A stretch of 64,000 bases of DNA from an uncultured Eisenbergiella sp. (lineage in GTDB: Bacteria; Bacillota; Clostridia; Lachnospirales; Lachnospiraceae), in contig CANQVD010000017.1 in the NCBI GenBank assembly GCA_947627215.1, forward strand, positions 1 to 64,000, in the 5' to 3' direction. Position numbers and translations under genes: made by a program. Below the pieces are notes generated by a model, which was given only the letters and a program-made list of their open reading frames with translations, had not been told where the DNA came from and searched no databases. Each line of letters begins with the position of its first letter. Positions within the stretch are counted from its first letter, which is position 1. Below are positions 51,667-60,592 of this stretch, piece after piece.

Positions 51667-53070
51667 TCACTTGCCCTGCGGCTTCTTGCCGGGAAACAGA
51701 ATCCCGCCGCCCAGCTCCCGGCGCATCACGATCAGCATCGTGGAAAAGCAGGCCGTGCCGCCGATGAAGTTCGAGATCACCTCCGCCCAGAAAACGCCGT
51801 CCACGGCGGGCGTGATGAAACGGGGCAGCAGCAGGGTCAGCGGCGTCACGATGACCACCTTGCGCAGGATGGAGAAAAAGATGGCGAACTTCGCTTTCCC
51901 CAGGGACTGGAAGACGGTCTGGCCGGAAAACTGCAGGGACATCATGAAAAAGCCGAAAAAGTAGATCCGCATGGCCGGGACCGCCGCCTCCACCAGCGCG
52001 GCCTCGTCGTTGAAAATGTGAATGAAAAAGGTCGGGAACAGATGCAGGCAGCTCCAGATCAGCAGGGTATAGCCGATGCCCAGCGCCGCCATGAAGCGGA
52101 TGGCGGTCCTGATCCGATCCGGCTTTCCCGCGCCGTAGTTGAAGCTGATGACCGGCTGGGCCCCGTTGGTGAGGCCGCTGACCGGCATGACCACGATCTC
52201 CCGGATGGAATTTAAGATCGTCATGACGCCCACATACAAATCGCCGCCGTAGATGGAGAGCGTGGAATTGCACACCACCTGCACGATGCTGTTGGTGATG
52301 GACATCATGAAGCCGGACAGCCCCAGCGCGGTGATGTCCCGCACGATGGAAAAATGCAGGCGCATGGAGGACAGGCGAAAACGCAGGATCGTCGTCTTCC
52401 CCGTCAGGAACCGGAAGGTCCAGAGCGCGGACACGAACTGGGAAATGACCGTGGCCACGGCCGCTCCCTGAATGCCCATCCCCCAGACGAAGATGAACAG
52501 CGGGTCCAGAATGATGTTCAGCACCGCGCCGATCAGCGTGGTCATCATGCCGATCCTCGCGAAGCCCTGCGCGTTGATATAGCTGTTGAGTCCCAGGCTG
52601 GTCATGACGAAAACGGTGCCGGTCATATAGATCGTCAGATAGCTGTCGGCGAACGGCCAGGTGGCGTCGCTGGCCCCGAACGCATAGAGAAGGGGCCGCT
52701 TGAACAAAAGACCGACCGCCGTCAGCAAAAGCCCTGTGAAAAGCAGCATGGCGAACGCGTTGCCCATGATCTTTTCCGCGGTCTTCAGATCGCCTCTGCC
52801 CCGGGCGATGGAGCACAGCGGCGCGCCGCCCGTCCCGAACAGGTTGGCAAAGGCGATGACCGCGGAGATCACGGGCATGCAGAGCCCCAGCCCCGTCAGG
52901 GGCAGGGAACCGTAACCCGGGATCCGCCCGATATACATCCGGTCCACCACATTATAGAGAATATTGATGAGCTGCGCCAACGTCATGGGAAGCGCAAGGG
53001 AAAGGATATTTCCCACCACGCTTCCTTTGGAAAAATCGTTTTTCGCGCCGTCCGCCGCATTTGCCGCCAT
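51667..53070 (-). CDS. MATE family efflux transporter
   Basis: The 467-residue protein has about twelve membrane helices in two repeated halves. Each begins with family-type sequence: SLALPMTLAQLINILYNVVD in the first, and GQTVFQSLGKAKFAIFFSIL late in the second. GAQPVISFNYGAGK is a family hallmark. MATE proteins use sodium or proton gradients to export drugs or metabolites. It lies 21 bp after the C-S lyase gene and is probably co-transcribed with it. Confidence 0.92.
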   Translation of the reverse strand: MAANAADGAKNDFSKGSVVGNILSLALPMTLAQLINILYNVVDRMYIGRIPGYGSLPLTGLGLCMPVISAVIAFANLFGTGGAPLCSIARGRGDLKTAEKIMGNAFAMLLFTGLLLTAVGLLFKRPLLYAFGASDATWPFADSYLTIYMTGTVFVMTSLGLNSYINAQGFARIGMMTTLIGAVLNIILDPLFIFVWGMGIQGAAVATVISQFVSALWTFRFLTGKTTILRFRLSSMRLHFSIVRDITALGLSGFMMSITNSIVQVVCNSTLSIYGGDLYVGVMTILNSIREIVVMPVSGLTNGAQPVISFNYGAGKPDRIRTAIRFMAALGIGYTLLIWSCLHLFPTFFIHIFNDEAALVEAAVPAMRIYFFGFFMMSLQFSGQTVFQSLGKAKFAIFFSILRKVVIVTPLTLLLPRFITPAVDGVFWAEVISNFIGGTACFSTMLIVMRRELGGGILFPGKKPQGK

Positions 53071-53091
53071 TCTGTACGCCTCTTTTATCTT

Positions 53092-54291
53092 TTATTCCGT
53101 AAATACATATTTTTGCAGCCGTTCAAAAGCCTCCCGCACCAGCGCATGGGGCAGGGCGAGATTCATACGGATCGCGTAAGGGCGGTTGAAGGGACGGCCG
53201 TCCTGCCAGATCACGCCCACCGCAATGCCTTCGCGGATCAGCTCATCCAGCGAAATGCCCTTCTTTTCACACCAGCCCCGGCAGTCCAGATAGAGCATAT
53301 AGGTACCCTGAGGCTTCGCCAGCGTCACGCCCTCGAAATGCTCCCTGATATACTGATATGCATAATCCACGTTTCCGGTCAGCACGCCGCGCAGCTCGTC
53401 CAGCCACTGCTGCCCTTCGGGACGGTACGCGCCCACCAGCGCGTGCATGGAGAGCACGTTCATGCTGTTGTAATGGGACAGGGACGACTGTTTGCGCAGC
53501 CGGTCCCGCAGATACGGATCATAGACGATATGGTAGGAGCCGATCAGGCCCGCCAGATTAAACGTCTTGGACGGCGCGTACACGGCGATGGTCCGCCGTC
53601 TGGCATCCTCCGATACGCTCTGGGTGGGAATGTGCCGATATCCCTCCAGCGTCAGATCCGACCAGATCTCATCGGAGACCACGACACAGTCATTCCGGCG
53701 GTAGACCTCCATGGCCGCTTCGATCTCTTCGCGCTCCCAGACCCTGCCGGTGGGATTGTGAGGAGAACAGAAAATGGCGAAATGGATATGGTTCTCCCTG
53801 ATCTTCCGGTCCATATCCTCATAATCCATGCGCCAGATCCCGTCCGCGTCCTGCCGCAGATCGGAAGGCACGATCTTCCTGCCGTTCCCCTCCAGCACGC
53901 CGGTGAATCCGATATAGGTAGGGGCATGCACCAGCACGGGGTCTCCCGGCGCGGAAAACGCCTGCAGCGCGCTGGACACACAGCCCAGAACGCCGTTTTC
54001 ATAGCCGATCTCCTCTTTTGTGAGGCCGGTCACGCCGTTGCGCTCCCGGTGCCACCGGATAATGCTGTCATAATATGCGTCCGACGGGTTGAAATACCCG
54101 AAGGCAGGATGCTTCGTCCGTTCTATGATGTGCTCCTGGATCGTGGGCGCTGTGGCGAAATTCATATCCGCAACCCACATCGGAAGCCTGGAAAACCCTT
54201 CCCGGACGGCCGCGCCCGCAAAGGGAATGACCTCCACCGCGATCGCATCCTTCCCCGTCCTGTCCATCGCCGTCGTAAAATCGTATTTCAT
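53092..54291 (-). CDS. PatB/MalY family PLP-dependent C-S lyase
   Basis: The 399-residue fold-type I aminotransferase-like enzyme has the PLP lysine in YAPSKTFNLAGL. It also has CSPHNPTGRVW for cofactor contact and the MWVADMNFATAP N-terminal segment typical of PatB/MalY. These enzymes cleave cystathionine or cysteine conjugates to thiol, pyruvate and ammonia. Coupling to a MATE exporter suggests handling and export of a sulphur compound or conjugate. That last step is inference. Confidence 0.9.
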   Translation of the reverse strand: MKYDFTTAMDRTGKDAIAVEVIPFAGAAVREGFSRLPMWVADMNFATAPTIQEHIIERTKHPAFGYFNPSDAYYDSIIRWHRERNGVTGLTKEEIGYENGVLGCVSSALQAFSAPGDPVLVHAPTYIGFTGVLEGNGRKIVPSDLRQDADGIWRMDYEDMDRKIRENHIHFAIFCSPHNPTGRVWEREEIEAAMEVYRRNDCVVVSDEIWSDLTLEGYRHIPTQSVSEDARRRTIAVYAPSKTFNLAGLIGSYHIVYDPYLRDRLRKQSSLSHYNSMNVLSMHALVGAYRPEGQQWLDELRGVLTGNVDYAYQYIREHFEGVTLAKPQGTYMLYLDCRGWCEKKGISLDELIREGIAVGVIWQDGRPFNRPYAIRMNLALPHALVREAFERLQKYVFTE

Positions 54292-54328
54292 CCTGTACCC
54301 TCCCTCTTTTGCAGGAAAAAATCATTCT

Positions 54329-54386
54329 GCGGCCTTTACGGCCGCGTCTCTTTCTCCATGCTATCACAACCCGCTCCGGGCCGCAA
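54329..54386 (-). promoter_or_regulatory. Promoter and leader hairpin of the C-S lyase/MATE operon
   Basis: On the minus strand TTGCGG (complement 54381-54386), 17 bp and TAGCAT (complement 54358-54363) with an upstream TG make a plausible extended -10 promoter. The leader contains the hairpin GCGGCC-loop-GGCCGC (54329-54345), then seven bases and TTTTTT. The rest of the 404-bp gap (54292-54695) is AT-rich with only the terminator at 54566-54620. Confidence 0.45.
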
Positions 54387-54565
54387 GCCCTGCCACCGGA
54401 AAGAATAGAATGCCGTTCTCCGCAATGCCCTTCATTTTTCCTTTATTTCACTTTCATTTTCTCTTTAGGATTTTTAAGAGGTTTTTTATTGATCGTACAC
54501 ACATTGGACACACTTTTCCGATACCATAGATTTCAGATAGTTGAACTACTCACTATCTCCCCCCT

Positions 54566-54620
54566 CATAAGAAACAGAAAACGGCCCCGGATATCCGATG
54601 GCCGTTTTCTGTTTCTTATG
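54566..54620. terminator. Perfect 21-bp hairpin downstream of the small membrane protein gene
   Basis: Bases 54566-54586 and 54600-54620 are exact complements around a 13-nt loop. The arm is T-rich at its outer part (TTTTCTGTTTCTTA). It probably ends transcription of the 54696-55019 gene and shields the C-S lyase promoter. Confidence 0.7.
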
Positions 54621-54695
54621 AAAACGGGAAGCGCACAAAGCGCCCCCGCCGTTTGGACGATCCGTTATTCCTTTCGATTCCTGCGCCCGGACGGT

Positions 54696-55019
54696 TCAGT
54701 CCAGAATCTTGCGCTTGTAACGTCTGCGCCCCTTCCCCGCCGTCCCGTTCAGATTCTTCGTACGGTATTCCCGAATGCGCTGTTCCTTGCGGTGAATGGT
54801 CTCCTCCATGTGATTCGGATGGTACCCCTTAAAAATGCGCTCCAGCCCCAGCCTGACACAGCGCACCCCCTGGGTAAACGCCATATCCAGCCGCATCAAA
54901 CCAAGCAAGAACATATGGTACAGCTTTCCGCCCAGACGCTCCTCCGGCGCCTTCGCCAGATAAGCTACAATCAGCAAAAGCACAACCGCTGTCAGAAAAA
55001 TGATGACCGGTATTCTCAT
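54696..55019 (-). CDS. Small hypothetical membrane protein
   Basis: The 107-residue protein has one N-terminal membrane helix (about 4-22), then an amphipathic part (GKLYHMFLLGLMRLDMAFTQ) and a strongly basic tail ending in KGRRRYKRKILD. It is not recognised. An AGGTAGGGG site precedes ATG 55019, and it has its own terminator. It lies 124 bp after the GH25 gene on the same strand. Confidence 0.6.
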   Translation of the reverse strand: MRIPVIIFLTAVVLLLIVAYLAKAPEERLGGKLYHMFLLGLMRLDMAFTQGVRCVRLGLERIFKGYHPNHMEETIHRKEQRIREYRTKNLNGTAGKGRRRYKRKILD

Positions 55020-55143
55020 AGCCCCTACCTCTTTTCCTGCCGTGACCTGTTTGCGGGAAACGGGTTTCCCAAACGCCTCTCTTTCTGTTTATCCTCTTCT
55101 ATTTTACCTCTCCCTGCCAAAACCGTCAACTTTTTCCGCCTGT

Positions 55144-58100
55144 TCAATAGCTCATATAGCTCATATCCAGGTCCACGCTGGTGGAAATGCCGGGGATCTT
55201 CCCCTTACAGGAATACTGCCACATATCATACCGGCCGCCATAGGTGGGCTTCGAAGCATACTGCGCGAGCCAGATCTTATAGCCGGACAACTGTCCCACA
55301 TTCATCTTTTCATTCAGCCACGTCTTATTGGCATACACGCCGGCCGTATATCCTCCGCCGCGGATGGTTTCGCAGAAAGCGCGGATGATCTTCGTGCGGG
55401 TACCCGCGTCGATGCGGTCCGCGCGTCCGTTGGCATCCTCTACATCCATGAATACCGGATAGGTGATCCCGTAACGGCGGATCAGATCCAGCGTCAGGGA
55501 CGCCTCCTCCACCGCCTCCACTTCGCTGATCGCCTGACTGAAGAAATAAATTCCCACCTTCAGCCCGGCCGCAGTCGCGCCCTGGATATTGGAACGGAAC
55601 TTCTGGTCCTCCAGCAGCACGCCGGAGGAAGAGCCCCGATAGCCGCAGCGCAGGATCACGAAATTCACGCCGGCGTTTTTCACAGCATTCCAGTCGATAT
55701 CGCCGTTATGGCGGGAAATATCGATGCCCATCGCGCCGTTCACCTGCAGGCTTCCGTCGCTGTTAAAATTGTACTGCATTCCCTGGATGATCTGACTTCC
55801 CGTCACCGGCACGCCGTTTTTATCAAAATAATAGCGCTTTCCGTCGATATCCTGCCAGCCCGTATACAGGTACTGGGACGCGTCCTTCTGCCTGTAAAAA
55901 ACATCATACTTATAATAATCCGCCGCGGTTGCCTCCTTATAGGAGTCACCGTCTTTATAATAGAGCTGTTTTCCGTTTTTGTCCTTCAGAAGCGCCGTTC
56001 CGTCCGCCAGCTCCACCGTGATCTCACAGGACGCCGTCTTTTCCCGATTCGCCTTGCTGGTCGCCACCACCGTGGTCTTTCCCGGCTTTAACGCCTCCAC
56101 CACACAACTGTCGTCCTTGCTTTCCGAGATTTTAACGATCGTTTCGTCGCTGCTCTTCCATTCCACCGCCTTATCGCCTGTGGTGGTTACGGTGGCCTTG
56201 ACAGTCTTTTTCTCCTTCGTCTTCATGGTAAGGGCCGCGGGGTCCAGAACGATGGCCGCATCGGCGGAAACCACGTTCAGATCGGCCTCGCTGCTCGCAC
56301 TTTCCTTACCGTCGCTGCTTTTCACCGTGACCGTCACCCTGACCTTGCCGACAGCCACGCCCTTTACCTTCCCGGACTTCTTATCGATGACCGCGATCTT
56401 CTCGTCCGCGACCTTCCACTCCACCGAATCCTTGTTATAACTGCCGCCGAACGCTGCCTTCAGCTCCTTCTCCTCTCCTACTTTGACGGAACCGGGGTCC
56501 TCCAGCGTGATGCTGACGCCGGAAGTGACGGTGACCGTACACTCATTGCTCTCTGTCCCGCTGCCGTCCTTCGCCCGCGCCTTCACCTTCGCCGTTCCGG
56601 CCTTCGTGCCCGCCGTCACCTTTCCGTCCTGGTCAACCGAGATCAGATCCGTACCGGACGATACGAACCACTCCACCGCCTTGTTGCTGGCGCCGTCCGG
56701 CAAAACAGAGGCGGAGAGGGAAATATTTCCATTGAATGTCACAGAAGCCGAGGAAGGGATCGTAATGCCCGTAACCTTCACCTCCGCCGCGGTAAATTCG
56801 ACTTCCGCGCGTCCCTCCTGCCCGCCGGCCTGCGCAATGACCGTGATCTTTCCCGCCGCCGAACTGCTCAGCGTCACTTTTGAACTCTTTCCGGACGTTT
56901 TCTGCGCGGAAAGCGTTCCGCCGTTCTCTGTCCTCCAGTTCACCTCTCCGGTATAATCTCCTTTGGACATCGTCACCTCAGCCGTCAGCTCCACCGACTG
57001 TGCCGTCGTCGCGCTTCCGGAGGACGGTTTGACCGAAACGGACGTTACGACCGGCGCCTCCTCCTGATAAAACTCCACAGTGGCCGTTCCCTGCTGTTCC
57101 GATGTTCCTGCCTTAACCGTGGCCGTCACGGTGACCGTTCCGGCGGAACTGCCGGTCACCGTGACGCTGGTGCCCTCCCCGCTCACATCTCCCCCGGAGG
57201 CTGACCAGGAAATACTGTCATAATTACCGGATACCATCTGCACATCCACATGGACCGGGACGCTTTCCCCTACCGGCGCCCGCTGGGATTCCGGCGTAAC
57301 CGTTACGCTGCTGATCTGGGGCTGCTCCGGCTCCTCCTTTTTCTTAAACTCCACTTCCGCAGCCGCGGACTGCCCGCCGACATCCACCTTCACCGTATAA
57401 GTTCCTTCGGACTCAGCCGTGACCGCAACGGACTTTCCGGAGCCCTCGATCGTCGCTCCGCCGCCATCCCACTGATACTCCAGGCCTTCCGCATCTCCTT
57501 CCGCCATTTCCGCGTTCGCGGTCAGCGTCACTTTGTCCCCGACCGTATGCGTTTTTCCGCCCTGCACATCTATGGTGACCCTGTTCACTGTCTGGGAAAA
57601 ATACACCCCGCGCGTCCGCATCGGAACCGACCGGGAATATCCATCCGCGCTCACCCGCTCCTGCGCCTCCTGCGTAAAATACGCGGCGGTCTGTATCTGC
57701 GGAGATACCACGGACTCCAGAAACGCCACGGTCGCGGGTTCCGGGATGTCGGACTTTTTCACCTCTTCATAGGTGATCTGCTCCCCGTTTACGGGAGTCT
57801 TTGAGGACTCCACCCATTCCACGGTATCGGTCAGCACGGATTCCACTGCCGTCTTGACCTCGGTATCCTCCTTGGCCACGTTGACCTCGGCCTCGCTTTT
57901 TACCTCGTCGGTCACGTCCACCTTTTTATATTCGATCTGATCCTTGACCGTGACCATGCCGGACACGCCTGCCACGCTGTTTCCGTCGATCTCGGAAGGA
58001 GCCGTAACGGTGACCGTATACTCTCCCGGTTTGATGGACGAAATGTAAATGATCCCGTCCCTGTCATCATCCGTTTTGGTCATGCTTTCCGGGCCGTCGA

Positions 58101-59217
58101 TCCGTACCTCGAACGCCTGATTGCCGATCAGCTTTCCGGACTCCTTATTCGTGAATTTGATCTTCAGATCCCTCTGGATGGACGTGAGCTTCAGACCCAG
58201 GCGCACCTGTGTCTGCAAATCTTTTTCCTCATAATGCTCCGTGCCGTCAGGCATCTCAAAGCCCGTCTCCAGCTCCGCGGCCTCCTGCGCCGCGAGCCGC
58301 GCATCCGCCACCGCCAGGAACACGCTGTCGCCCGCGATGCCGATGGCCTCCATTTTTTCTCCGACCTCGGCCATCGCGTCTACCTGGCCGCTCACGGTAT
58401 TGGCGTTCGTATAGATCCGGACCGTGAATACGGCCACCGCCAGCACGATCACGCCGGTCAGCGCGATGATCGCGTCCATGGCGCTGAAATCCTCCAGCCA
58501 GCCTGCGCGCTTTTTCCGTTTCCTTCCTGTTTCGTCCTTTCTATCCCGCTTTCCCGCCGCCTCTTTTTTCTTCGTGCCCTGCCGCTTCGCGGACGTTTTC
58601 TTTTCCGAAATCCCTCCGGCGACCGCAGCCGCCGCGGCCTTCCGCTCCTTTGTCCCGGAGGAAGCTTTTTCTTCCCCCCGGCCGTGCGCGGAAGCAGCCG
58701 AACGCTTCTTTCGGGCCGGCGATTCCTCCTCCTGCGGCGTATGCTTCTTCCGAACAGGGCGCTCTTCCTCCGGCTCCGCATGCTTCTTCCGGACGGTACG
58801 CTCCTCTTCCTCCGCCTCCGCATGCTTCTTCCGAACGGTACGCTCCTCTTCCTCCGCCTCCGCGTGCTCCTTCCGGGCAGGAAGTTCTTCCTCCGCCTGC
58901 TCCTTCCGGGCAGAAGCTTTCCCCTCCTCCGCCTCTTCGGATACGGCCTTCAGCGTGGCCTTCCCCACCAGCTTCTCCACCTCCAGAAGCTCCAGCGTAC
59001 CCGTATCGAGGGAAACCGGCTCGTCCGGCATCTTTTCCCCATAAGCTTCGACCGCATCCTTCGACTTATTTTGCGCTTCGATCTCGTCGTCCAGATTGAA
59101 ATCCCAGATTTCCGTCACGGGACGCTTCGATTTCCCGGAGGCCTTATTTTTTACGGTTTTCCTGCCGTTTTCCACCTTTTTCCTGTTTTTGCGATCTCTG
59201 TCAATATCCTTTTTCAA
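55144..59217 (-). CDS. Membrane-anchored Ig-like repeat protein with GH25 lysozyme domain
   Basis: The 1357-residue protein starts at TTG 59217 after GGAGGATC. A highly charged cytoplasmic part of about 245 residues includes repeats of about 14 residues near 105-165 (RTVRKKHAEAEEEE). A single membrane helix at about 246-268 follows. Outside are several Ig-like/BIG2 domains (about 540-1070), a cell-wall-binding-type repeat region (YTGWQDIDGKRYYFDKNG) and a C-terminal GH25 muramidase (about 1160-1357). The GH25 domain has GIDISRHNGDIDW and catalytic Asp/Glu in VFMDVED. It probably cuts peptidoglycan glycan strands at the surface. The long charged cytoplasmic domain is unusual for a lysozyme. 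Confidence 0.88.
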   Translation of the reverse strand: MKKDIDRDRKNRKKVENGRKTVKNKASGKSKRPVTEIWDFNLDDEIEAQNKSKDAVEAYGEKMPDEPVSLDTGTLELLEVEKLVGKATLKAVSEEAEEGKASARKEQAEEELPARKEHAEAEEEERTVRKKHAEAEEEERTVRKKHAEPEEERPVRKKHTPQEEESPARKKRSAASAHGRGEEKASSGTKERKAAAAAVAGGISEKKTSAKRQGTKKKEAAGKRDRKDETGRKRKKRAGWLEDFSAMDAIIALTGVIVLAVAVFTVRIYTNANTVSGQVDAMAEVGEKMEAIGIAGDSVFLAVADARLAAQEAAELETGFEMPDGTEHYEEKDLQTQVRLGLKLTSIQRDLKIKFTNKESGKLIGNQAFEVRIDGPESMTKTDDDRDGIIYISSIKPGEYTVTVTAPSEIDGNSVAGVSGMVTVKDQIEYKKVDVTDEVKSEAEVNVAKEDTEVKTAVESVLTDTVEWVESSKTPVNGEQITYEEVKKSDIPEPATVAFLESVVSPQIQTAAYFTQEAQERVSADGYSRSVPMRTRGVYFSQTVNRVTIDVQGGKTHTVGDKVTLTANAEMAEGDAEGLEYQWDGGGATIEGSGKSVAVTAESEGTYTVKVDVGGQSAAAEVEFKKKEEPEQPQISSVTVTPESQRAPVGESVPVHVDVQMVSGNYDSISWSASGGDVSGEGTSVTVTGSSAGTVTVTATVKAGTSEQQGTATVEFYQEEAPVVTSVSVKPSSGSATTAQSVELTAEVTMSKGDYTGEVNWRTENGGTLSAQKTSGKSSKVTLSSSAAGKITVIAQAGGQEGRAEVEFTAAEVKVTGITIPSSASVTFNGNISLSASVLPDGASNKAVEWFVSSGTDLISVDQDGKVTAGTKAGTAKVKARAKDGSGTESNECTVTVTSGVSITLEDPGSVKVGEEKELKAAFGGSYNKDSVEWKVADEKIAVIDKKSGKVKGVAVGKVRVTVTVKSSDGKESASSEADLNVVSADAAIVLDPAALTMKTKEKKTVKATVTTTGDKAVEWKSSDETIVKISESKDDSCVVEALKPGKTTVVATSKANREKTASCEITVELADGTALLKDKNGKQLYYKDGDSYKEATAADYYKYDVFYRQKDASQYLYTGWQDIDGKRYYFDKNGVPVTGSQIIQGMQYNFNSDGSLQVNGAMGIDISRHNGDIDWNAVKNAGVNFVILRCGYRGSSSGVLLEDQKFRSNIQGATAAGLKVGIYFFSQAISEVEAVEEASLTLDLIRRYGITYPVFMDVEDANGRADRIDAGTRTKIIRAFCETIRGGGYTAGVYANKTWLNEKMNVGQLSGYKIWLAQYASKPTYGGRYDMWQYSCKGKIPGISTSVDLDMSYMSY

Positions 59218-59283
59218 CGGTGATCCTCCAAAAAAATCCGTCTGAACGTCAGCATCCGCGCGTTATTTGTCGAACGCTTTTTC

Positions 59284-59312
59284 TTGCACGTTTCTTCGTT
59301 TCATGACACAAT
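59284..59312 (+). promoter_or_regulatory. Promoter of the small zinc-ribbon protein gene
   Basis: TTGCAC (59284-59289), 17 bp and CACAAT (59307-59312). The leader contains a 9-bp hairpin (59335-59343 with 59358-59366) before the ribosome site. Confidence 0.5.
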
Positions 59313-59393
59313 CATCTCATAAAAAACACGGGTCGGCAGCGGCTCACAAAAAAATCTGCCGCTGTCTGTCCGAAAAGAAAGGAAGCGCATCCC

Positions 59394-59690
59394 ATGATGT
59401 ACATACACTATTGCAGGCACTGCCAGCGCATCCACATTTTAAACGGCCACAAATACTACTGCCCCCGCTGCAAAGGGCATCTCGCCGAGCTGAAGATTTC
59501 CTACATGAAATATGTAAATCTCGACAAAGACGAGCGGCAGGCGCTCCGCCGGCGCTGCGGCGATCCCCAGGAGCTGTTCACGCTGACAGTCTCTCCCGAT
59601 AAGACGCGCGGAAAAGCAAAATGGTTGCAGGTTCCGGCGTCAAACGTAGAAAATTATCATTCCGGCCACTATGCAGCCTATTCCCACTGA
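59394..59690 (+). CDS. Small zinc-ribbon hypothetical protein
   Basis: The 98-residue protein has two CxxC pairs, CRHC (about 7-10) and CPRC (about 23-26), separated by HILNGHKYY: a compact zinc ribbon followed by LAELKISYMKYVNLDKDER. The function is unknown. An AAAGGAAG site precedes ATG 59394. Its 3' end overlaps the convergent EamA-like gene by about 50 bp, which is unusual but possible. The C-terminal 15 residues may be less constrained. Confidence 0.65.
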   Translation: MMYIHYCRHCQRIHILNGHKYYCPRCKGHLAELKISYMKYVNLDKDERQALRRRCGDPQELFTLTVSPDKTRGKAKWLQVPASNVENYHSGHYAAYSH

Positions 59691-59981
59691 CTTTTGCCAT
59701 GTGAGCCGTTCCCCGAACAGGACCGCGCTCAAAGCGGGTACCAGAACAAAGCCCAGCGATTCCGCCACAGGCGCGTTCAGATAGTCCAGCGTCCGCAGCG
59801 CACAGTTGGTGAGAAACAGGGACACGAAAAGAAGGCCGTAGCCGCAGATCACCCACGGATTCAGATACTGCCTGAGCAGGGAGGCATATCCCTTCATCGC
59901 GCCCTTTTTCAAAAGAATCTGGGAAAAGGAGGCCAGCGTCACCGAAGCGGCCAGGAAAAGATAATGATAATCAAACCGCAT
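59640..59981 (-). CDS. Small EamA/SMR-like transporter subunit A
   Basis: The 113-residue protein has four membrane helices of the half-length EamA type (ASFSQILLKKGAMKGY, then PVAESLGFVLVPALSAVLFGERLT). Half-length members work as dimers. It overlaps the next gene upstream by 11 bp, and the two are similar in size but not identical. This suggests an antiparallel heterodimer like ArnE/ArnF. The substrate is unknown. Confidence 0.8.
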   Translation of the reverse strand: MRFDYHYLFLAASVTLASFSQILLKKGAMKGYASLLRQYLNPWVICGYGLLFVSLFLTNCALRTLDYLNAPVAESLGFVLVPALSAVLFGERLTWQKSVGIGCIVAGMIIFYV

Positions 59982-60360
59982 TCTCTTTCTCCCCTCCGTC
60001 CACGCCGGACTCTTCCGCTCCCGCCCCGCCGTTGACGATCAGCGTGCCGGCAATCACCAGCGCCACACCGGCCAGCTTCTTCGCCGTGATCTGTTCGCCG
60101 AAGATCAGCGCCGCCCACAGCAGGGACCAGCCCAGCGCCGCGGCCCGGTTCATATATGCCACGGAAAGCTCAAACCGCTTGATGATCTGCTGCCACAGAA
60201 CCGCATAAACGCCCAGCACCGCGATCTGCAGACAATAAAACAGGAAGAAGCCCCCCGCCGCCTGTCTGGCCGCGAGCTTCCCCAAAATGCCGGCGAATGT
60301 ATAGATGATAACCACGGCCTGCAGAACCAGCAGCTCCCTGGATGTGATTTTCCTTTTCAT
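59971..60360 (-). CDS. Small EamA/SMR-like transporter subunit B
   Basis: The 129-residue, four-helix protein has KLAARQAAGGFFLFYCLQIA, AALGWSLLWAALIFGEQIT and GVALVIAGTLIV, plus a short Gly/Glu-rich tail. ATG 60360 follows AAGAGGGA; the longer open frame upstream has no ribosome site. It forms a pair with the gene at 59640-59981. A TGATATACT extended -10 lies about 55 bp upstream on the minus strand. Confidence 0.8.
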   Translation of the reverse strand: MKRKITSRELLVLQAVVIIYTFAGILGKLAARQAAGGFFLFYCLQIAVLGVYAVLWQQIIKRFELSVAYMNRAAALGWSLLWAALIFGEQITAKKLAGVALVIAGTLIVNGGAGAEESGVDGGEKENAV

Positions 60361-60592
60361 GAATCCCTCTTCCGGCAGAAAAACGCCGCCGGTTCGCACA
60401 AAACAGTTAATTAAGTATATCACCTTTTCCGTGTTTGAGGAACTGTTAATTTCTGTAGATTTTCTTAATTTGAAAATTTCGGCCGCCGTAATGATGGACA
60501 TGCCGGGAGGGGAATGATAAGATAAAGGCAAATGCCGGCCGCGGCGGCCGCCGTTCTGAGAGTATGCCCGCCGCGCGCCGAAAGGAGATCGC

